A DNA stretch of 64,000 nt from Yimella lutea (GCF_006715095.1 NZ_VFMO01000001.1:1178001-1242000); one strand, 5' to 3'. Numbered from the stretch's first letter, positions 46,971-56,483 are shown. The notes: generated from the letters alone by a model not told the origin. Numbers and translations are program-made.

Positions 46971-47102
46971 GAACCGAATGACGCTCACGGGCGTCCAGTC
47001 GGTGGGATCGACAGCAGCTGTACCGCGGTCACACAGCTGACACACAGCCGGGTGGGTGAGGCTGGAGCCGCGCAACGACTGGATGAACTGGGGGACAACG
47101 AC

Positions 47103-47756
47103 ATGACCGCGACGCCCGATAGGACGACGTTGAAGCGAACCAAGACAGTGGTGCCCGACCAGGCCCCGGCAGGCTGGCAGCCGCCGACCTGGGAGGAGAT
47201 CGTCGCCGAGCACTCCACGCGGGTCTACCGGTTGGCCTACCGCCTGACGGGCAATGTCCACGACGCCGAAGACCTCACGCACGATGTCTTCGTCCGGGTG
47301 TTCCGCTCCCTGGGCTCATACCGTCCCGGCACCTTCGAGGGCTGGCTGCACCGCATCACCACCAACGTCTTCCTGGACAAGATGCGCCGCAAGCAGCGCA
47401 TCCGGTTCGACGCCTTGTCCGACGACGCCGCCGCCCGGCTGGTCAGCCGCACCGGCAGCCCGGAGCAGTTGTACGCCGACGCACACTTCGACGACGACAT
47501 CCAGCGTGCGCTCGATGCACTGTCGCCCGACTTCCGCGCCGCGGTCGTGCTCTGCGACATCGAGGGTCTGTCCTACGAAGAAGTCGCCGCGACGCTGGAC
47601 GTCAAGCTGGGCACCGTCCGATCCCGCATTCACCGCGGCCGCGCCCAACTGCGTGCCGCCCTGGCGCACCGCGACCCCGCGGTTCGCCCGGTCGAACCGG
47701 TCGTTCCGGCTCGTACCTGTCTCGGTCTGGGGCGGCCCGTGGAGGTCGGCGGATGA
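47103..47756 (+). CDS. sigE: ECF RNA polymerase sigma factor SigE
   Basis: A 217-residue ECF sigma factor. Region 2 lies at about residues 35-100 ([40 protein letters not shown]). Region 4 lies at about 133-188 ([37 protein letters not shown]). Region 1 is a short extension, as in SigE. GGGGGA lies 8 bases before the ATG at 47103. The stop overlaps the anti-sigma gene. With rseA, htrA and tatB after it this is the actinobacterial envelope-stress locus. Confidence 0.93.
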   Translation: MTATPDRTTLKRTKTVVPDQAPAGWQPPTWEEIVAEHSTRVYRLAYRLTGNVHDAEDLTHDVFVRVFRSLGSYRPGTFEGWLHRITTNVFLDKMRRKQRIRFDALSDDAAARLVSRTGSPEQLYADAHFDDDIQRALDALSPDFRAAVVLCDIEGLSYEEVAATLDVKLGTVRSRIHRGRAQLRAALAHRDPAVRPVEPVVPARTCLGLGRPVEVGG

Positions 47757-48253
47757 TCTGTCCCGAGCACGACGTGCTCGTCGATTACGTCGACGCAGTC
47801 CTCGACGCCAAGACGGCAACCGTCCTTGAGCGGCACCTGGTCGCGTGCCAGTGCTGTCGGTCGAAGGTGGCTGCCGAGCGGGATCTCATCGGTCGGATGC
47901 GCGGGGTTCCGGCCAACGCGCCTCGCGGCGACTCCGACTTCATGGCCGGACTGCTCAGTCTGGGTGATCTGCCGACCCAGCCGATGCCGGCCCGACGATC
48001 CTCGTCGAAGTCGCCGGCGACGATTCCCTGCCACGCGCCCGCTCAGTACGTCTCCGCGCGCAAGCCGATCGGTATCGCGGCGCTGGCCGTCGTCGGTTGC
48101 ATCAGCGCGGCCGTCGTCGCCATTCATGCTCCGGTGCAGAGCGGCACGCCCGCTCGCATGCCGGTGATGCGCAGTCAGCCAGCCACGGGGCAGGCGCCGA
48201 TGGCGCGGGTGATCGGTTTCGAGCAGAACGCTCCCGGCTCGCCGCGTCCGTAG
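47753..48253 (+). CDS. rseA: Anti-sigma factor RseA (zinc-binding)
   Basis: A 166-residue anti-sigma protein. The zinc motif H-x3-C-x2-C is H28, C32, C35 ([10 protein letters not shown]), as in redox-sensitive ZAS proteins, with C3 as possible fourth ligand. A membrane segment seems to lie at about residues 104-125 ([21 protein letters not shown]), followed by a short outer tail. It should hold SigE inactive until zinc loss, phosphorylation or proteolysis frees it. Start overlaps the sigE stop. Confidence 0.88.
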   Translation: MICPEHDVLVDYVDAVLDAKTATVLERHLVACQCCRSKVAAERDLIGRMRGVPANAPRGDSDFMAGLLSLGDLPTQPMPARRSSSKSPATIPCHAPAQYVSARKPIGIAALAVVGCISAAVVAIHAPVQSGTPARMPVMRSQPATGQAPMARVIGFEQNAPGSPRP

Positions 48254-48322
48254 TCCCCGCGGCGAGCGGGTCCCGACCGGCCTCTCCCCCCGCGTCGGTG
48301 CACGACCGGGTCACGATCGAGA

Positions 48323-49573
48323 ATGGACACCATGTCGCAGGACCCGCGATCCAGACCCCTTCCCGTCCCGCGCCCGGGCGATGCCCCGCACCCGCACGGG
48401 CCGGCCACGCCCACCTCCGGCGCAGGGAACCCGACAGGCAGCGCCCCCGGCCCTTTTCCGGCGCCGCCGGTGCTCGGTCCTGCTATTGGTCCAGGTGATG
48501 GTCCGCAGGCACCCGCGCCACGTCGTCCCAGGCGGGCCGGTCTGTTGATCGCGAGCGCCGCGCTGCTTGCTCTGTTGTGCGGCGGCGTCGGCGGGTATGT
48601 CGGCAGTGAACTTGCCGGTCGACAGGATTCATCATCCGCAGACGTAGCCGCCGGCAATGTCGAAGCCATCGCGAACAAGGCTCTGCCGAGCGTCGTCACA
48701 ATCAGGATCAGCAGTTCGTCGGGGGTGCCGCGGGGCAGCGGATCCGGCTTCGTGCTGCGCTCGGACGGTTACATCGTCACCAACAACCACGTCGCGTCCG
48801 CGGGTGGTGACGGTGCCGGCCTCAAGGTCCTGTTCTCCGACCAGTCGGAAGCGGACGCGCGGATCGTCGGGGTCTCCCCGACGTACGACCTCGCGGTCCT
48901 GAAAGTGGAGCGCAAGGATCTTCCGGCGCTGGAACTCGGCGAGTCCGACGACCTGAAGGTCGGTCAGTCGGTGATCGCGGTGGGTGCTCCGCTCGGCCTC
49001 ACCGGGTCGGTCACCACCGGCATCGTGAGTGCGCTGAATCGGCCCGTGGTCACCGGCGACGACGATTCGTCCGGAGGTGCCAGCAGTGAGTCCAACTCCC
49101 GTTCCTACATGAACGCGATCCAGACCGACGCGGCGATCAATCAGGGAAACTCCGGTGGCCCGCTGTTGGATCTGCGGGGAAAGGTCATCGGCGTGAACTC
49201 CGCGATCTACTCCTCGCGCAGCGGAGGAAGCATCGGTCTGGGTTTCGCGATCCCGGCGGACCAGGTGCGGCGCACGTCCGACCAACTCATTCGTACGGGC
49301 AAGGCCGAGTACCCGGTCATCGGTCTCGACTTCGACCCCGGCTATTCCGGCGACGGTGTGAAGGTCTCGAAGATCAACCCCGACGGGCCGGCTGCGAAGG
49401 CCGGTGTCAAGGAGGGCGATGTGATCACCTCGATCGACGGTGTGGCCACCAAGGACCCAAAGACCTTCCTGGTGACGTTGCGTTCCAAGGAGATCGGCGA
49501 CACCATCACGGTGGGATTCAAGACCGGCGAGGAGCAGAAGTCGGTGACGATGCGCACGGGAGCCGGCAGCTGA
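48323..49573 (+). CDS. htrA: Membrane-anchored HtrA/DegP-like serine protease
   Basis: A 416-residue S1C protease. A Pro/Gly-rich cytoplasmic N-terminus (1-70) precedes a membrane segment at about 73-93 (GLLIASAALLALLCGGVGGYV). The trypsin-like domain has H156 (TNNHV), D189 (TYDLAV) and S277 (GNSGGP). A C-terminal PDZ domain (about 325-410) has GDGVKVSKINPDGPAAKAGV. It degrades or chaperones misfolded extracytoplasmic proteins. The start may be the ATG at 48332; neither has a strong ribosome binding site. Confidence 0.93.
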   Translation: MDTMSQDPRSRPLPVPRPGDAPHPHGPATPTSGAGNPTGSAPGPFPAPPVLGPAIGPGDGPQAPAPRRPRRAGLLIASAALLALLCGGVGGYVGSELAGRQDSSSADVAAGNVEAIANKALPSVVTIRISSSSGVPRGSGSGFVLRSDGYIVTNNHVASAGGDGAGLKVLFSDQSEADARIVGVSPTYDLAVLKVERKDLPALELGESDDLKVGQSVIAVGAPLGLTGSVTTGIVSALNRPVVTGDDDSSGGASSESNSRSYMNAIQTDAAINQGNSGGPLLDLRGKVIGVNSAIYSSRSGGSIGLGFAIPADQVRRTSDQLIRTGKAEYPVIGLDFDPGYSGDGVKVSKINPDGPAAKAGVKEGDVITSIDGVATKDPKTFLVTLRSKEIGDTITVGFKTGEEQKSVTMRTGAGS

Positions 49574-49652
49574 ATCGCCACCCGGCGCCTGCGGTGCGCC
49601 GGACGTCGTAGGCTGTGCTTCGGCCTGTGCACGAGGGAAGGAGAGAACACCA

Positions 49653-50027
49653 GTGTTCGGTATCGACACCTGGGAGTTCGTCCTTCTCGTCTGCCTGGCC
49701 GCTTTTCTGATCGGCCCCGAGCGACTACCCGAATACGTGGCGAAGTTGCGCGGCTGGGTTAAGCAGGCACGCGAGTATGCCGAAGGCGCGAAGTCGCAGC
49801 TCAAGGACGAGATCGGCCCCGAGTACGCCGACATCAACTGGCGGCAGTACGACCCGCGTCAGTACGACCCTCGCAAGATCGTCCGGCAGGCGCTGTTCGA
49901 CGAGGACGACGATGCTGGCGAGGTTCCCGGTGAGCACGACCCGGTGATGGACGACATGGGGTCCACCTGGGAACCCACGCGCTATGACCCCGACCGACCC
50001 ACGCCGTACGACGTCGACGCGACCTGA
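49653..50027 (+). CDS. tatB: Sec-independent translocase protein TatB
   Basis: A 124-residue TatB: a short N-terminal membrane segment (FGIDTWEFVLLVCLAAFLIGP), the hinge GPERLPEYVAKLRGW, an amphipathic helix (KQAREYAEGAKSQLKDEIGP), and an acidic, Pro/Tyr-rich C-terminus with a QYDPR repeat. It is part of the twin-arginine receptor complex. GTG start at 49653 with GGAAGGAGAG upstream. It stands after htrA as in other actinobacteria. Confidence 0.92.
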   Translation: MFGIDTWEFVLLVCLAAFLIGPERLPEYVAKLRGWVKQAREYAEGAKSQLKDEIGPEYADINWRQYDPRQYDPRKIVRQALFDEDDDAGEVPGEHDPVMDDMGSTWEPTRYDPDRPTPYDVDAT

Positions 50028-50031
50028 GTGC

Positions 50032-50053
50032 CGAGCGTCAGCGGACGCTCGGG
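50032..50053. terminator. Hairpin between tatB and mrp
   Basis: CCGAGCGTC and GACGCTCGG form a 9-bp stem with a 4-base loop that covers the mrp stop codon and follows tatB by 4 bases. Confidence 0.65.
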
Positions 50054-51183
50054 GTGAGGCCCAACGAACGTCCGGCCAGCCCGCGCGCACGCGTCCCGAG
50101 GCCCTTGGCGATCGCGCGCAGCGCGACTGCGGCGGGGGAGCCAGGACGGGAGAGGACGACCGGGGCGCCGGTGTCGGCACCCTCACGCAACGCGGTGTCG
50201 AGCGGGATCTGACCGAGCAGTTCGACGGACGCGCCGACCGAGCGCGACAGTGAGTCTGCGACGGCCCGGCCACCGCCGGATCCGAAGATCTCCTGGCGGG
50301 TGCCGTCGGGCAGTTCGAGCCAGGACATGTTCTCGATGACACCGGCGATGCGCTGCTTGGTCTGCAGCGCGATGGAACCGGCGCGCTCGGCGACCTCGGC
50401 GGCTGCCTGCTGCGGGGTGGTCACAACCAGGATCTCCGCGGTCGGGATCAGCTGCGCGACGGAGATGGCGATGTCACCGGTGCCGGGCGGAAGGTCCAGC
50501 AGCAGCACGTCCAGGTCGCCCCAGAACACGTCGCCGAGGAACTGCTGCAACGCCCGGTGCAACATGGGGCCGCGCCAGACGACCGGCTGGTTGCCGGGGA
50601 CGAACATCCCGATCGAGATGACCTTCACGTCGTTGGCGATCGGCGGCAGGATCATGTCGTCGACCTGCGTCGGCTTCTGGTCGACGCCCAGCATGCGCGG
50701 CACCGAGAAGCCGTAGATGTCGGCGTCGACCACGCCGACCCGAAGGCCGTTCTGGGCCATCGCAGCAGCGAGGTTGGTGGTGACCGACGACTTGCCGACA
50801 CCACCCTTTCCGGACGCGACCGCATACACCCGGGTGAGTGAACCGGGCTTGGCGAACAGGATCTCCTTCTCCGCAACTCCGCCGCGCAGCGACGCCTTGA
50901 GGTTTGCGCGCTGCTCGTCGTTCATCACGCCGAGACGCACCTCGACGCCGGTGACGCCCTCGACCCGCTGCACGGCAGCGGTGGTGTCGGAGGTGAGCTT
51001 GCTCTTCAGCGGGCAGCCGGAGATCGTCAGCAGGATCGTGACGCTGACGTGGCCGGAGTCGGAGATGTCGACGCTCTCCACCATGCCGAGGTCGGTGATG
51101 GGCTTTCGGATCTCGGGGTCCTCGACGGTCGCGAGTGCAGCGCGGACGGCATCGAGTGTGGGGGCGACAGACATGCTCTCCAT
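50038..51183 (-). CDS. mrp: Mrp/NBP35 Fe-S cluster carrier ATPase
   Basis: A 381-residue protein. The N-terminal MIP18/DUF59-like domain (about 5-95) has the single Cys in ISGCPLKSKLT. The ATPase domain has ASGKGGVGKSSVTTNLA (deviant Walker A), VVDADIYGFSVPRMLG and DLPPGTGDIAISVAQ. It lacks the CxxC of Mrp/Nbp35 in its C-terminal part, as far as I can see. It is expected to help build or deliver Fe-S clusters. Start at 51183 or 51174; the first is used here. Confidence 0.92.
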   Translation of the reverse strand: MESMSVAPTLDAVRAALATVEDPEIRKPITDLGMVESVDISDSGHVSVTILLTISGCPLKSKLTSDTTAAVQRVEGVTGVEVRLGVMNDEQRANLKASLRGGVAEKEILFAKPGSLTRVYAVASGKGGVGKSSVTTNLAAAMAQNGLRVGVVDADIYGFSVPRMLGVDQKPTQVDDMILPPIANDVKVISIGMFVPGNQPVVWRGPMLHRALQQFLGDVFWGDLDVLLLDLPPGTGDIAISVAQLIPTAEILVVTTPQQAAAEVAERAGSIALQTKQRIAGVIENMSWLELPDGTRQEIFGSGGGRAVADSLSRSVGASVELLGQIPLDTALREGADTGAPVVLSRPGSPAAVALRAIAKGLGTRARGLAGRSLGLTPSVR

Positions 51184-51202
51184 GGTAGGCGCCTGAGCGC
51201 GA

Positions 51203-51835
51203 TCACCCCAATGCGGCCGTGCCTGACTCACTCCGCTGCGGTTTGTCCTTCTTCTTGCGCGGCTTCTGCTCGGACTCCGTGGGCTGGCCGAGAATCCCGC
51301 GCTCCTCCATCTCCTCCAGCAGGTTGCGCAGCTCGCTTCGGACGAAGTCGCGAGTTGCGGTGTCGCGCAACGCAAGTCGCAGCGATGCGACTTCGCGGGT
51401 GAGGAACTCCGTGTCGGCTAGGTTGCGCTCATCGCGTCCACGGTCCTGTTCCAGAGCGACGCGGTCACGGTCGTCCTGTCGGTTCTGCGCGAGCAGGATC
51501 AGCGGAGCGGCGTACGACGCCTGCAACGACAGGATCAGCGTCAGCAGGGTGTAGTTCAATGCACGCGGGTCGAACTGCGCCGCCTCCGGCATGAAGGTGT
51601 TCCAGGCCAGCCAGAGGGCGACGAACACCGTCATGTAGAGCAGGAACGCCGGCGTTCCCATGAACCGCGCAAACCGCTCGGACAGCACCCCGAACCGTTC
51701 GGCATCGACGCCGGGCCGTGGCAAGAACCGTCGCCGCAGTTCGCGCGGCTGGTCCAGGCGTGAACTCGACGTCTCGCGCCGCACGGTCTGCTTGCGGTCG
51801 ATCTTCTTGTCCGGGCGCTCGGCACGTTCGCTCAT
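51203..51835 (-). CDS. DUF1003 membrane protein
   Basis: A 210-residue protein with basic ends. Two membrane segments lie at about residues 62-80 (FLLYMTVFVALWLAWNTFM) and 94-116 (TLLTLILSLQASYAAPLILL), then NRQDDRDRVALEQDR, which is a DUF1003 hallmark. A coiled coil (to about 180) and a Lys-rich tail follow. Function unknown. Its start overlaps the stop of the MgtE-N/CBS gene (ATGA), so the two are made together. Confidence 0.9.
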   Translation of the reverse strand: MSERAERPDKKIDRKQTVRRETSSSRLDQPRELRRRFLPRPGVDAERFGVLSERFARFMGTPAFLLYMTVFVALWLAWNTFMPEAAQFDPRALNYTLLTLILSLQASYAAPLILLAQNRQDDRDRVALEQDRGRDERNLADTEFLTREVASLRLALRDTATRDFVRSELRNLLEEMEERGILGQPTESEQKPRKKKDKPQRSESGTAALG

Positions 51836-53145
51836 CGCAGACCACCTCCCGAACGGTTGACGGAGGAAGCGCTGCGGACGTCGTGCCGACCTTCGCGCCA
51901 GTCGTCCGGGAGGATGTGGTCGAGCACGTCGTCGACGCTGACCGCGCCCAACAGGTACCCGTTCTCATCGACCACGGGCAACACGACAAGGTCGTAGGTG
52001 GCCAGCGTGCGCGTCACTTCCTCGAGGTTGGCATCCACCGGGATCGCCTCGACCGTCTGGTCGACCGCCATCCCGACGGACGTGTTCGGCGGTTCCCGCA
52101 ACAGTCGCTGGGCGTGCACCAGGCCGATAAAGCGTCCGGTCGGTGTCTCAAGCGGTGGGCGGCAGACGAAGACTGCTGAGGCGAGCGTCGGCGCCAGTTC
52201 CTCGCGGCGGATCATCGCCAACGCCTCGGCGATCGTGGCGTCCGGGCCCAGGATCACCGGCTCGGACGTCATCATGCCGCCGGCGGTGTTCTCCTCGTAG
52301 GTCATCAACCGGCGCAGCGGGGCGGCGTCGTCCGGGGCCATCAACTGCAGCAGGTGTTCGGCCTGCTCCGGCGGTAGGTCGGCGAGCAGGTCGGCCGCGT
52401 CGTCCGGTTCCATGGCCTCCAGGACGTCGGCGGCCCGTCCTCGTTCGAGGCCGCCGATGATCTCGATCTGATCCTCCTCGGGCAGCTCTTCAAGGATGTC
52501 GGCCAGTCGGCTGTCGTCGAGCGCAGCAGCGACCTCGGCCCGGCGCTTGGGGTTGAGGTCGTGGATGACCTCGGCGAGATCGGCCACGCGCAGGTCCTCG
52601 TAGGTCTCCAGCAGGCGCTCGGCACTCTGCGCCCCGGACTGACGGCGCAGGCCCTGCACCTGATCGAGGTCGACCAGCGAGGTCGTGCCGGGACGCCGGC
52701 GGATCAACCGGGACACGGCCCGGCTGGTGGACGACTGCGCCTGGCCGCTCTGCCGGACGAACACCTTGGTCAGGATCCAGTCGCGGCGCGCATTGCGCGC
52801 GATCGCGATGTCCTCGACGACCGCCTCGAAGCTGCCGTCCGGGTCATTCACGGTGACCCGGCGCTCGAACATCTCCGCGAGCACGAGCGTCTCGGTGGCG
52901 CGCTGCTCGAACCGGCGCATGTTGACCAGACCCGTGCTGATCAGGGCTGCGGGGTCGATGCTGGTCACGCGGGTCATCGGCAGGAAGACGCGCTTCTTGC
53001 CCGGCACCTCGATGACCAGGCCGATGGCGCGGGGATTGCGACCGGTGAAACTCACCACGACGTCGCGGACCAGGCCGACGCGGTCGCCCAGGGGGTCGAG
53101 CACGGTCAGCCCGGCGATTCTCGACACGAAGATCCGGGTGCTCAC
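51832..53145 (-). CDS. PRC-barrel, MgtE-N and CBS domain protein (no channel)
   Basis: A 437-residue soluble protein. It has PRC-barrel-like units in residues 1-140 (LDPLGDRVGLVRDVVVSFTG, GSFEAVVEDIAIARN). An MgtE intracellular N domain covers about 180-285, with repeated VADLAEVIHDLNPKRRAE and AADVLEAMEPDDAADLLA helices. A CBS pair covers about 290-415 (MMTSEPVILGPDATIAEAL, VDQTVEAIPVDANLEEV). These are the Mg2+-sensing parts of the MgtE channel, without its membrane domain. It likely senses Mg2+ or nucleotides and may act on the coupled DUF1003 protein. GTG start. Confidence 0.9.
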   Translation of the reverse strand: MSTRIFVSRIAGLTVLDPLGDRVGLVRDVVVSFTGRNPRAIGLVIEVPGKKRVFLPMTRVTSIDPAALISTGLVNMRRFEQRATETLVLAEMFERRVTVNDPDGSFEAVVEDIAIARNARRDWILTKVFVRQSGQAQSSTSRAVSRLIRRRPGTTSLVDLDQVQGLRRQSGAQSAERLLETYEDLRVADLAEVIHDLNPKRRAEVAAALDDSRLADILEELPEEDQIEIIGGLERGRAADVLEAMEPDDAADLLADLPPEQAEHLLQLMAPDDAAPLRRLMTYEENTAGGMMTSEPVILGPDATIAEALAMIRREELAPTLASAVFVCRPPLETPTGRFIGLVHAQRLLREPPNTSVGMAVDQTVEAIPVDANLEEVTRTLATYDLVVLPVVDENGYLLGAVSVDDVLDHILPDDWREGRHDVRSASSVNRSGGGLR

Positions 53146-53175
53146 AACAGGTCAGCCTATGTCCCCGAAGGGGAT

Positions 53176-53652
53176 TCAGTGTCTGCGGCGTAGCCGTCCG
53201 AAGTGTCGTGGCCGCCAACGGTCGGTCGTGGCGGGCGTCTGCTCCGGCGGACGGGCACCGGAAGGCTCGGTCGCGCCGGGTTGCGGGACCGGGGCGTCGA
53301 CATCGACGTCGATCGCCCAGACCGCACAGGAGGCCTTCCACCGGTCCAGCACCTGTTGACCCGGAGCGCCTTGGCGCGCGCCCATCAGAGCGGTGATCGC
53401 GGGCTCCCAGGCCGGCACGCCCGGACGCAGCCGGAACGCGCTCGCAGGCACCGGGCCGACCCGGGCGCGGGTGTCCTTGGTACGCAGGATGACCTCGATC
53501 TGCGCAGGCAGCACGGGCAGTTGCTGCTCGTCGGGGCCGCTCACGACGTACAACCGACTGCCGTCGACGGCGTGCCACACCGGCCACGGTCGACCCTCTA
53601 CGACCAGCCAGCTGATTGCCGACCGGGGGAGCACCGCACCAACCTCGCTCAT
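53176..53652 (-). CDS. Conserved hypothetical protein
   Basis: A 158-residue protein that I cannot assign to a characterised family. It begins MSEVGAVLPRSAISWLVVEG and has YVVSGPDEQQLPVLPAQIEV and LRTKDTRARVGPVPASAFRL, a mainly beta pattern reminiscent of flavin-binding split barrels. From about residue 118 it is Pro-rich and ends in an Arg-rich tail. No signal peptide or membrane segment. The start at 53652 is supported by TAGTCT 6 bases upstream. It is encoded just upstream of the MgtE-N/CBS gene on the same strand. Confidence 0.7.
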   Translation of the reverse strand: MSEVGAVLPRSAISWLVVEGRPWPVWHAVDGSRLYVVSGPDEQQLPVLPAQIEVILRTKDTRARVGPVPASAFRLRPGVPAWEPAITALMGARQGAPGQQVLDRWKASCAVWAIDVDVDAPVPQPGATEPSGARPPEQTPATTDRWRPRHFGRLRRRH

Positions 53653-53658
53653 GGGCGC

Positions 53659-53664
53659 AGACTA
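53659..53664 (-). promoter_or_regulatory. -10 box for a probable leaderless transcript
   Basis: TAGTCT on the minus strand stands 6 bases before the ATG at 53652. It overlaps the 3' end of the CoA ligase gene, so the hypothetical gene has its own promoter. Confidence 0.5.
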
Positions 53665-55347
53665 CTGACTCGCAGCCGAACCCGTCTTCGCGTCGTCGCG
53701 TAATTGCCGGCGCAGGATCTTGCCCGTGGTGGTCTTGGGCAGTTCGTCCATCAGATCGACGTGTCGCGGGTACTTGTAGGCGGCCATGCGTTCCTTGCAG
53801 AACTGCACCAGTTCCTCGGGGGTGGTCGACGAGCCGTCATTGAGCGACACGTACGCCTTCACCGACTCACCGCGGTACTCGTCGGGCACGCCGACGACCG
53901 CGACCTCCCGGACGTCCGGGTGGGTGTAGAGGACGTCCTCGACCTCGCGCGGCCAGACCTTGTAGCCGGACGCGTTGATCATGTCCTTCTTGCGATCGAC
54001 GATGTAGAACCAGCCGTCCGTGTCCATGAATCCGACGTCACCGGTGCGCAGTTCGCCGCCCGGCAGGGACTCCGCGGTCGCCTCCGGCTTGTTCCAGTAG
54101 CCCGGGATGACCTGTGGACCACTGCTGCAGATCTCGCCGACCTCACCCGGCGCAAGCTCCTCGCCGTTCTCGCCGACAATGCGAACAACGGTGTCGTACA
54201 CCGGGACTCCCACTGACAGTGCACCTGAATCCTCATCGACCGGAGCCCTTGATCCAGCCGGCACGCAGTGCGTCGGCGAGTTCGTCTCGGTCAGACCGTA
54301 GGCGTTGTGGATGTAGTGACCGGACAGCTTCTCGAACCGGTCGGTCACCGCCGGCGCGATCGGTGCGCCACCGGAGTAGATCAGCCGGAATGAGGAGAAG
54401 TCGTCCTTGCTGACGCCGGGTGTCGAGGACAGCGCGATGAAGACCGTGATGGATCCGATGGTGAACGTCGGGCGGTGTTCACGCAAGGCGTCGAGCACGA
54501 CGTTCGGCTCGAAGCGGTAGGCCAGCACCAGTGGACAACGAGCCGCGATCGCCGCCCCCACGTGCCCGACGAGCCCGGTGATGTGGAACAGCGGTGCGAT
54601 GCCGAGCACGCGATCCTCGCTGGTGAGCTTCATCCACCGCAGATAGGTGGAGGAGTTGAACGCCATGTTGGCGTGGGTGTTCATCGCACCCTTCGGTACA
54701 CCGGTGGTGCCGGAGGTGTACGTCAGCACCGCGATGTCGTCCGGGGAAGGAGTGCGCGTCCTCGGCTCGCGCCCGGCGTACTCCTCGATGATTCGCGACA
54801 GCGCGGTCGTGCCCTCGGGGGCGTCGCCCCGGCGGACGTCGGCGAACAGGCGCTCGTCGTCGCGGCTCTGTTCATCGAGCGGGTTGACGCTGACCACGGT
54901 GCGGACGGACGTCTGCCCACTTTCGACCACGCCCGCGACGACCTGGTCGTACAGCTCGTCGTGGCACAGCACCGCCACGGCACCGGAGTCACCCAGCAGG
55001 TAGGTGAGTTCGCGAGCCTTGCTCATCGGGTTGATCGCGACGCCGCAGCCACCGGCCTTCCACGCGGCGACCAACCCGATGAGGAAAGCGGGATGATTCT
55101 GCAGGTAGAGAGCAAGCCGGTCACCCTCGGCAAAACCGCTCTCCTGCAGGAAGACTGCGAGCGTGTCGGATCGCTCGTCGATCTCCTTCCAGGACAATGC
55201 GCGGTCGAACCACAGGACGGCGGTGTCGTCCGGTGCGGCTTTCACGGCTTCACGCCACAGCGACAACATGTCAGGTCGGTCGGCGGTGATGCTGTGCGGC
55301 TGACCGTCCTCGTATCGCGACAGCCAGGGGTGCTCGGCGTTGCTCAT
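53662..55347 (-). CDS. AMP-dependent acyl-CoA synthetase/ligase
   Basis: A 561-residue ANL-family enzyme. P-loop-like motif TYTSGTTGVPKG (209-220), YGLTETNSPTHCVP (A5), GELRTGDVGFMDTDGWFYIVDRKKDM (A7/A8) and the catalytic Lys in PKTTTGKILRRQL near the C-terminus. It adenylates a carboxylic acid and transfers it to CoA. The substrate is unknown; medium-chain or aromatic acids are usual for this size. It follows the cyclase gene by 28 bases, so both probably form one operon. Confidence 0.9.
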   Translation of the reverse strand: MSNAEHPWLSRYEDGQPHSITADRPDMLSLWREAVKAAPDDTAVLWFDRALSWKEIDERSDTLAVFLQESGFAEGDRLALYLQNHPAFLIGLVAAWKAGGCGVAINPMSKARELTYLLGDSGAVAVLCHDELYDQVVAGVVESGQTSVRTVVSVNPLDEQSRDDERLFADVRRGDAPEGTTALSRIIEEYAGREPRTRTPSPDDIAVLTYTSGTTGVPKGAMNTHANMAFNSSTYLRWMKLTSEDRVLGIAPLFHITGLVGHVGAAIAARCPLVLAYRFEPNVVLDALREHRPTFTIGSITVFIALSSTPGVSKDDFSSFRLIYSGGAPIAPAVTDRFEKLSGHYIHNAYGLTETNSPTHCVPAGSRAPVDEDSGALSVGVPVYDTVVRIVGENGEELAPGEVGEICSSGPQVIPGYWNKPEATAESLPGGELRTGDVGFMDTDGWFYIVDRKKDMINASGYKVWPREVEDVLYTHPDVREVAVVGVPDEYRGESVKAYVSLNDGSSTTPEELVQFCKERMAAYKYPRHVDLMDELPKTTTGKILRRQLRDDAKTGSAASQ

Positions 55348-55375
55348 TCTGCGTCAGGTCCTCTCGTGCTCGCTG

Positions 55376-56329
55376 CTACTTGATCGCGAGCGGGTTGACC
55401 GGCGAACCGGTGGCGCGGTGCACCTTCAGGGGAGCGGCGGCGTACAGGAAGGTGTACTGCTTGTCCTGCGCGCTGGACTCCGCGAGCGTCTCCAGGTCGC
55501 AGATCTCGGTGAGCGTGACGCCGAGGTTGCGCATGAGCGCGTTGTGCAGCACGAGGGCGACGCCGTTGTTCGGGTCGTAGGTGACCTCGTTGGCGATCGT
55601 GTCGGTGACCAGGTTTGGAATCTCCATGTCCTGGAACCACTCGACGAGTTCGGGGCTGTAGACCAGGCCGGGCTCGTTGAAGCCCTCGTAGAACTTCTCA
55701 CCCTCGTCGAAGAAGCGCTGGATGAAGTTGGTGCGGATCACGATGATGTCGTGCTTCTCGATCGTCGTGCCCTGGGCCTCGGCGCACTTGACGAGGTCTT
55801 CGTGGGTGAAGGTCTCACCCTTGTCCATCGCGTCCTTGCCGACGAACCGCGCCATGTCGAGCAGGATGCCGCGTCCGACGACACCGCGCTGCGCGATCGG
55901 CTCGACGCTGGCCTTGTCCATGCCGCCGACGGTGGTGCGGGCGTCGTAGCCGTTCCACAGCTTGCCGCCGTACCAGACGTGGCCGAGGGCGTCGTACTGC
56001 GTGGAGCCCTGCAGGAAGGCGTTGATCTTGTCGTCGGCGTAGTGCAGGCCGCCGGGGTACTGGGGTGCGTCGTCGCTGTCCCAGGTGGCCTCGTCCAGCA
56101 GCATTGTGCGCTCCGCAGGGGCGCGGCCTGGCCACACCGGGTCGCCCTTCGGGTCGTTGATCAAGCGCTGGAGGGTGTGCACCTCGCCCTTGGTGACCGA
56201 CTTGATGCCACGCAACACCTCCTGATCGGTGAGGTAGTTCAGCGAACCGACCTCGTCGTCCGGGCCCCATTTGCCCCAGTTCGAGGGGGAGTCCTTGAGC
56301 AGTTCGTCGAGGCTGATGGCGTCTGACAT
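55376..56329 (-). CDS. Cyclase family (kynurenine formamidase-like) hydrolase
   Basis: A 317-residue protein of the cyclase superfamily. Its metal motif reads QGSTQYDALGH (D113 and H117), the variant with Ser-Thr-Gln in place of the usual H-x-G-T-H-x-D, so the first His ligand is missing. It also has the EIPNLVTDTIANE stretch and ALMRNLGVTLTEICDLETLAE near the end. Members hydrolyse cyclic amides or lactones, some act in toxin or xenobiotic breakdown. GGAGG lies before the ATG. It is divergent from the XRE-TetR regulator. Confidence 0.85.
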   Translation of the reverse strand: MSDAISLDELLKDSPSNWGKWGPDDEVGSLNYLTDQEVLRGIKSVTKGEVHTLQRLINDPKGDPVWPGRAPAERTMLLDEATWDSDDAPQYPGGLHYADDKINAFLQGSTQYDALGHVWYGGKLWNGYDARTTVGGMDKASVEPIAQRGVVGRGILLDMARFVGKDAMDKGETFTHEDLVKCAEAQGTTIEKHDIIVIRTNFIQRFFDEGEKFYEGFNEPGLVYSPELVEWFQDMEIPNLVTDTIANEVTYDPNNGVALVLHNALMRNLGVTLTEICDLETLAESSAQDKQYTFLYAAAPLKVHRATGSPVNPLAIK

Positions 56330-56377
56330 GTGGACCTCCGCAGTGAGAAGCGGGCCGAACGCCCGCTCGGTCGTATT

Positions 56378-56398
56378 TGACGTGTGTGGTCAGCGTCA
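56378..56398. promoter_or_regulatory. Possible operator upstream of the cyclase-ligase operon
   Basis: TGACG and CGTCA form an inverted repeat with an 11-base spacer in the 174-base divergent region. Weak evidence by symmetry and place only. Confidence 0.3.
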
Positions 56399-56483
56399 CA
56401 AGCCGACGACGGGATGTCAACAGGGATCCAGCCAGATTCTCACCAGGTAGACGCTCGTCCAACAACTCTTTCGCAGATCATCA

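Noticed and set aside
46894..47102. Longer sigE reading frame starting near 46878
   Set aside because: The frame is open but unlike known SigE N-termini. GGGGGA spacing and family length support 47103.
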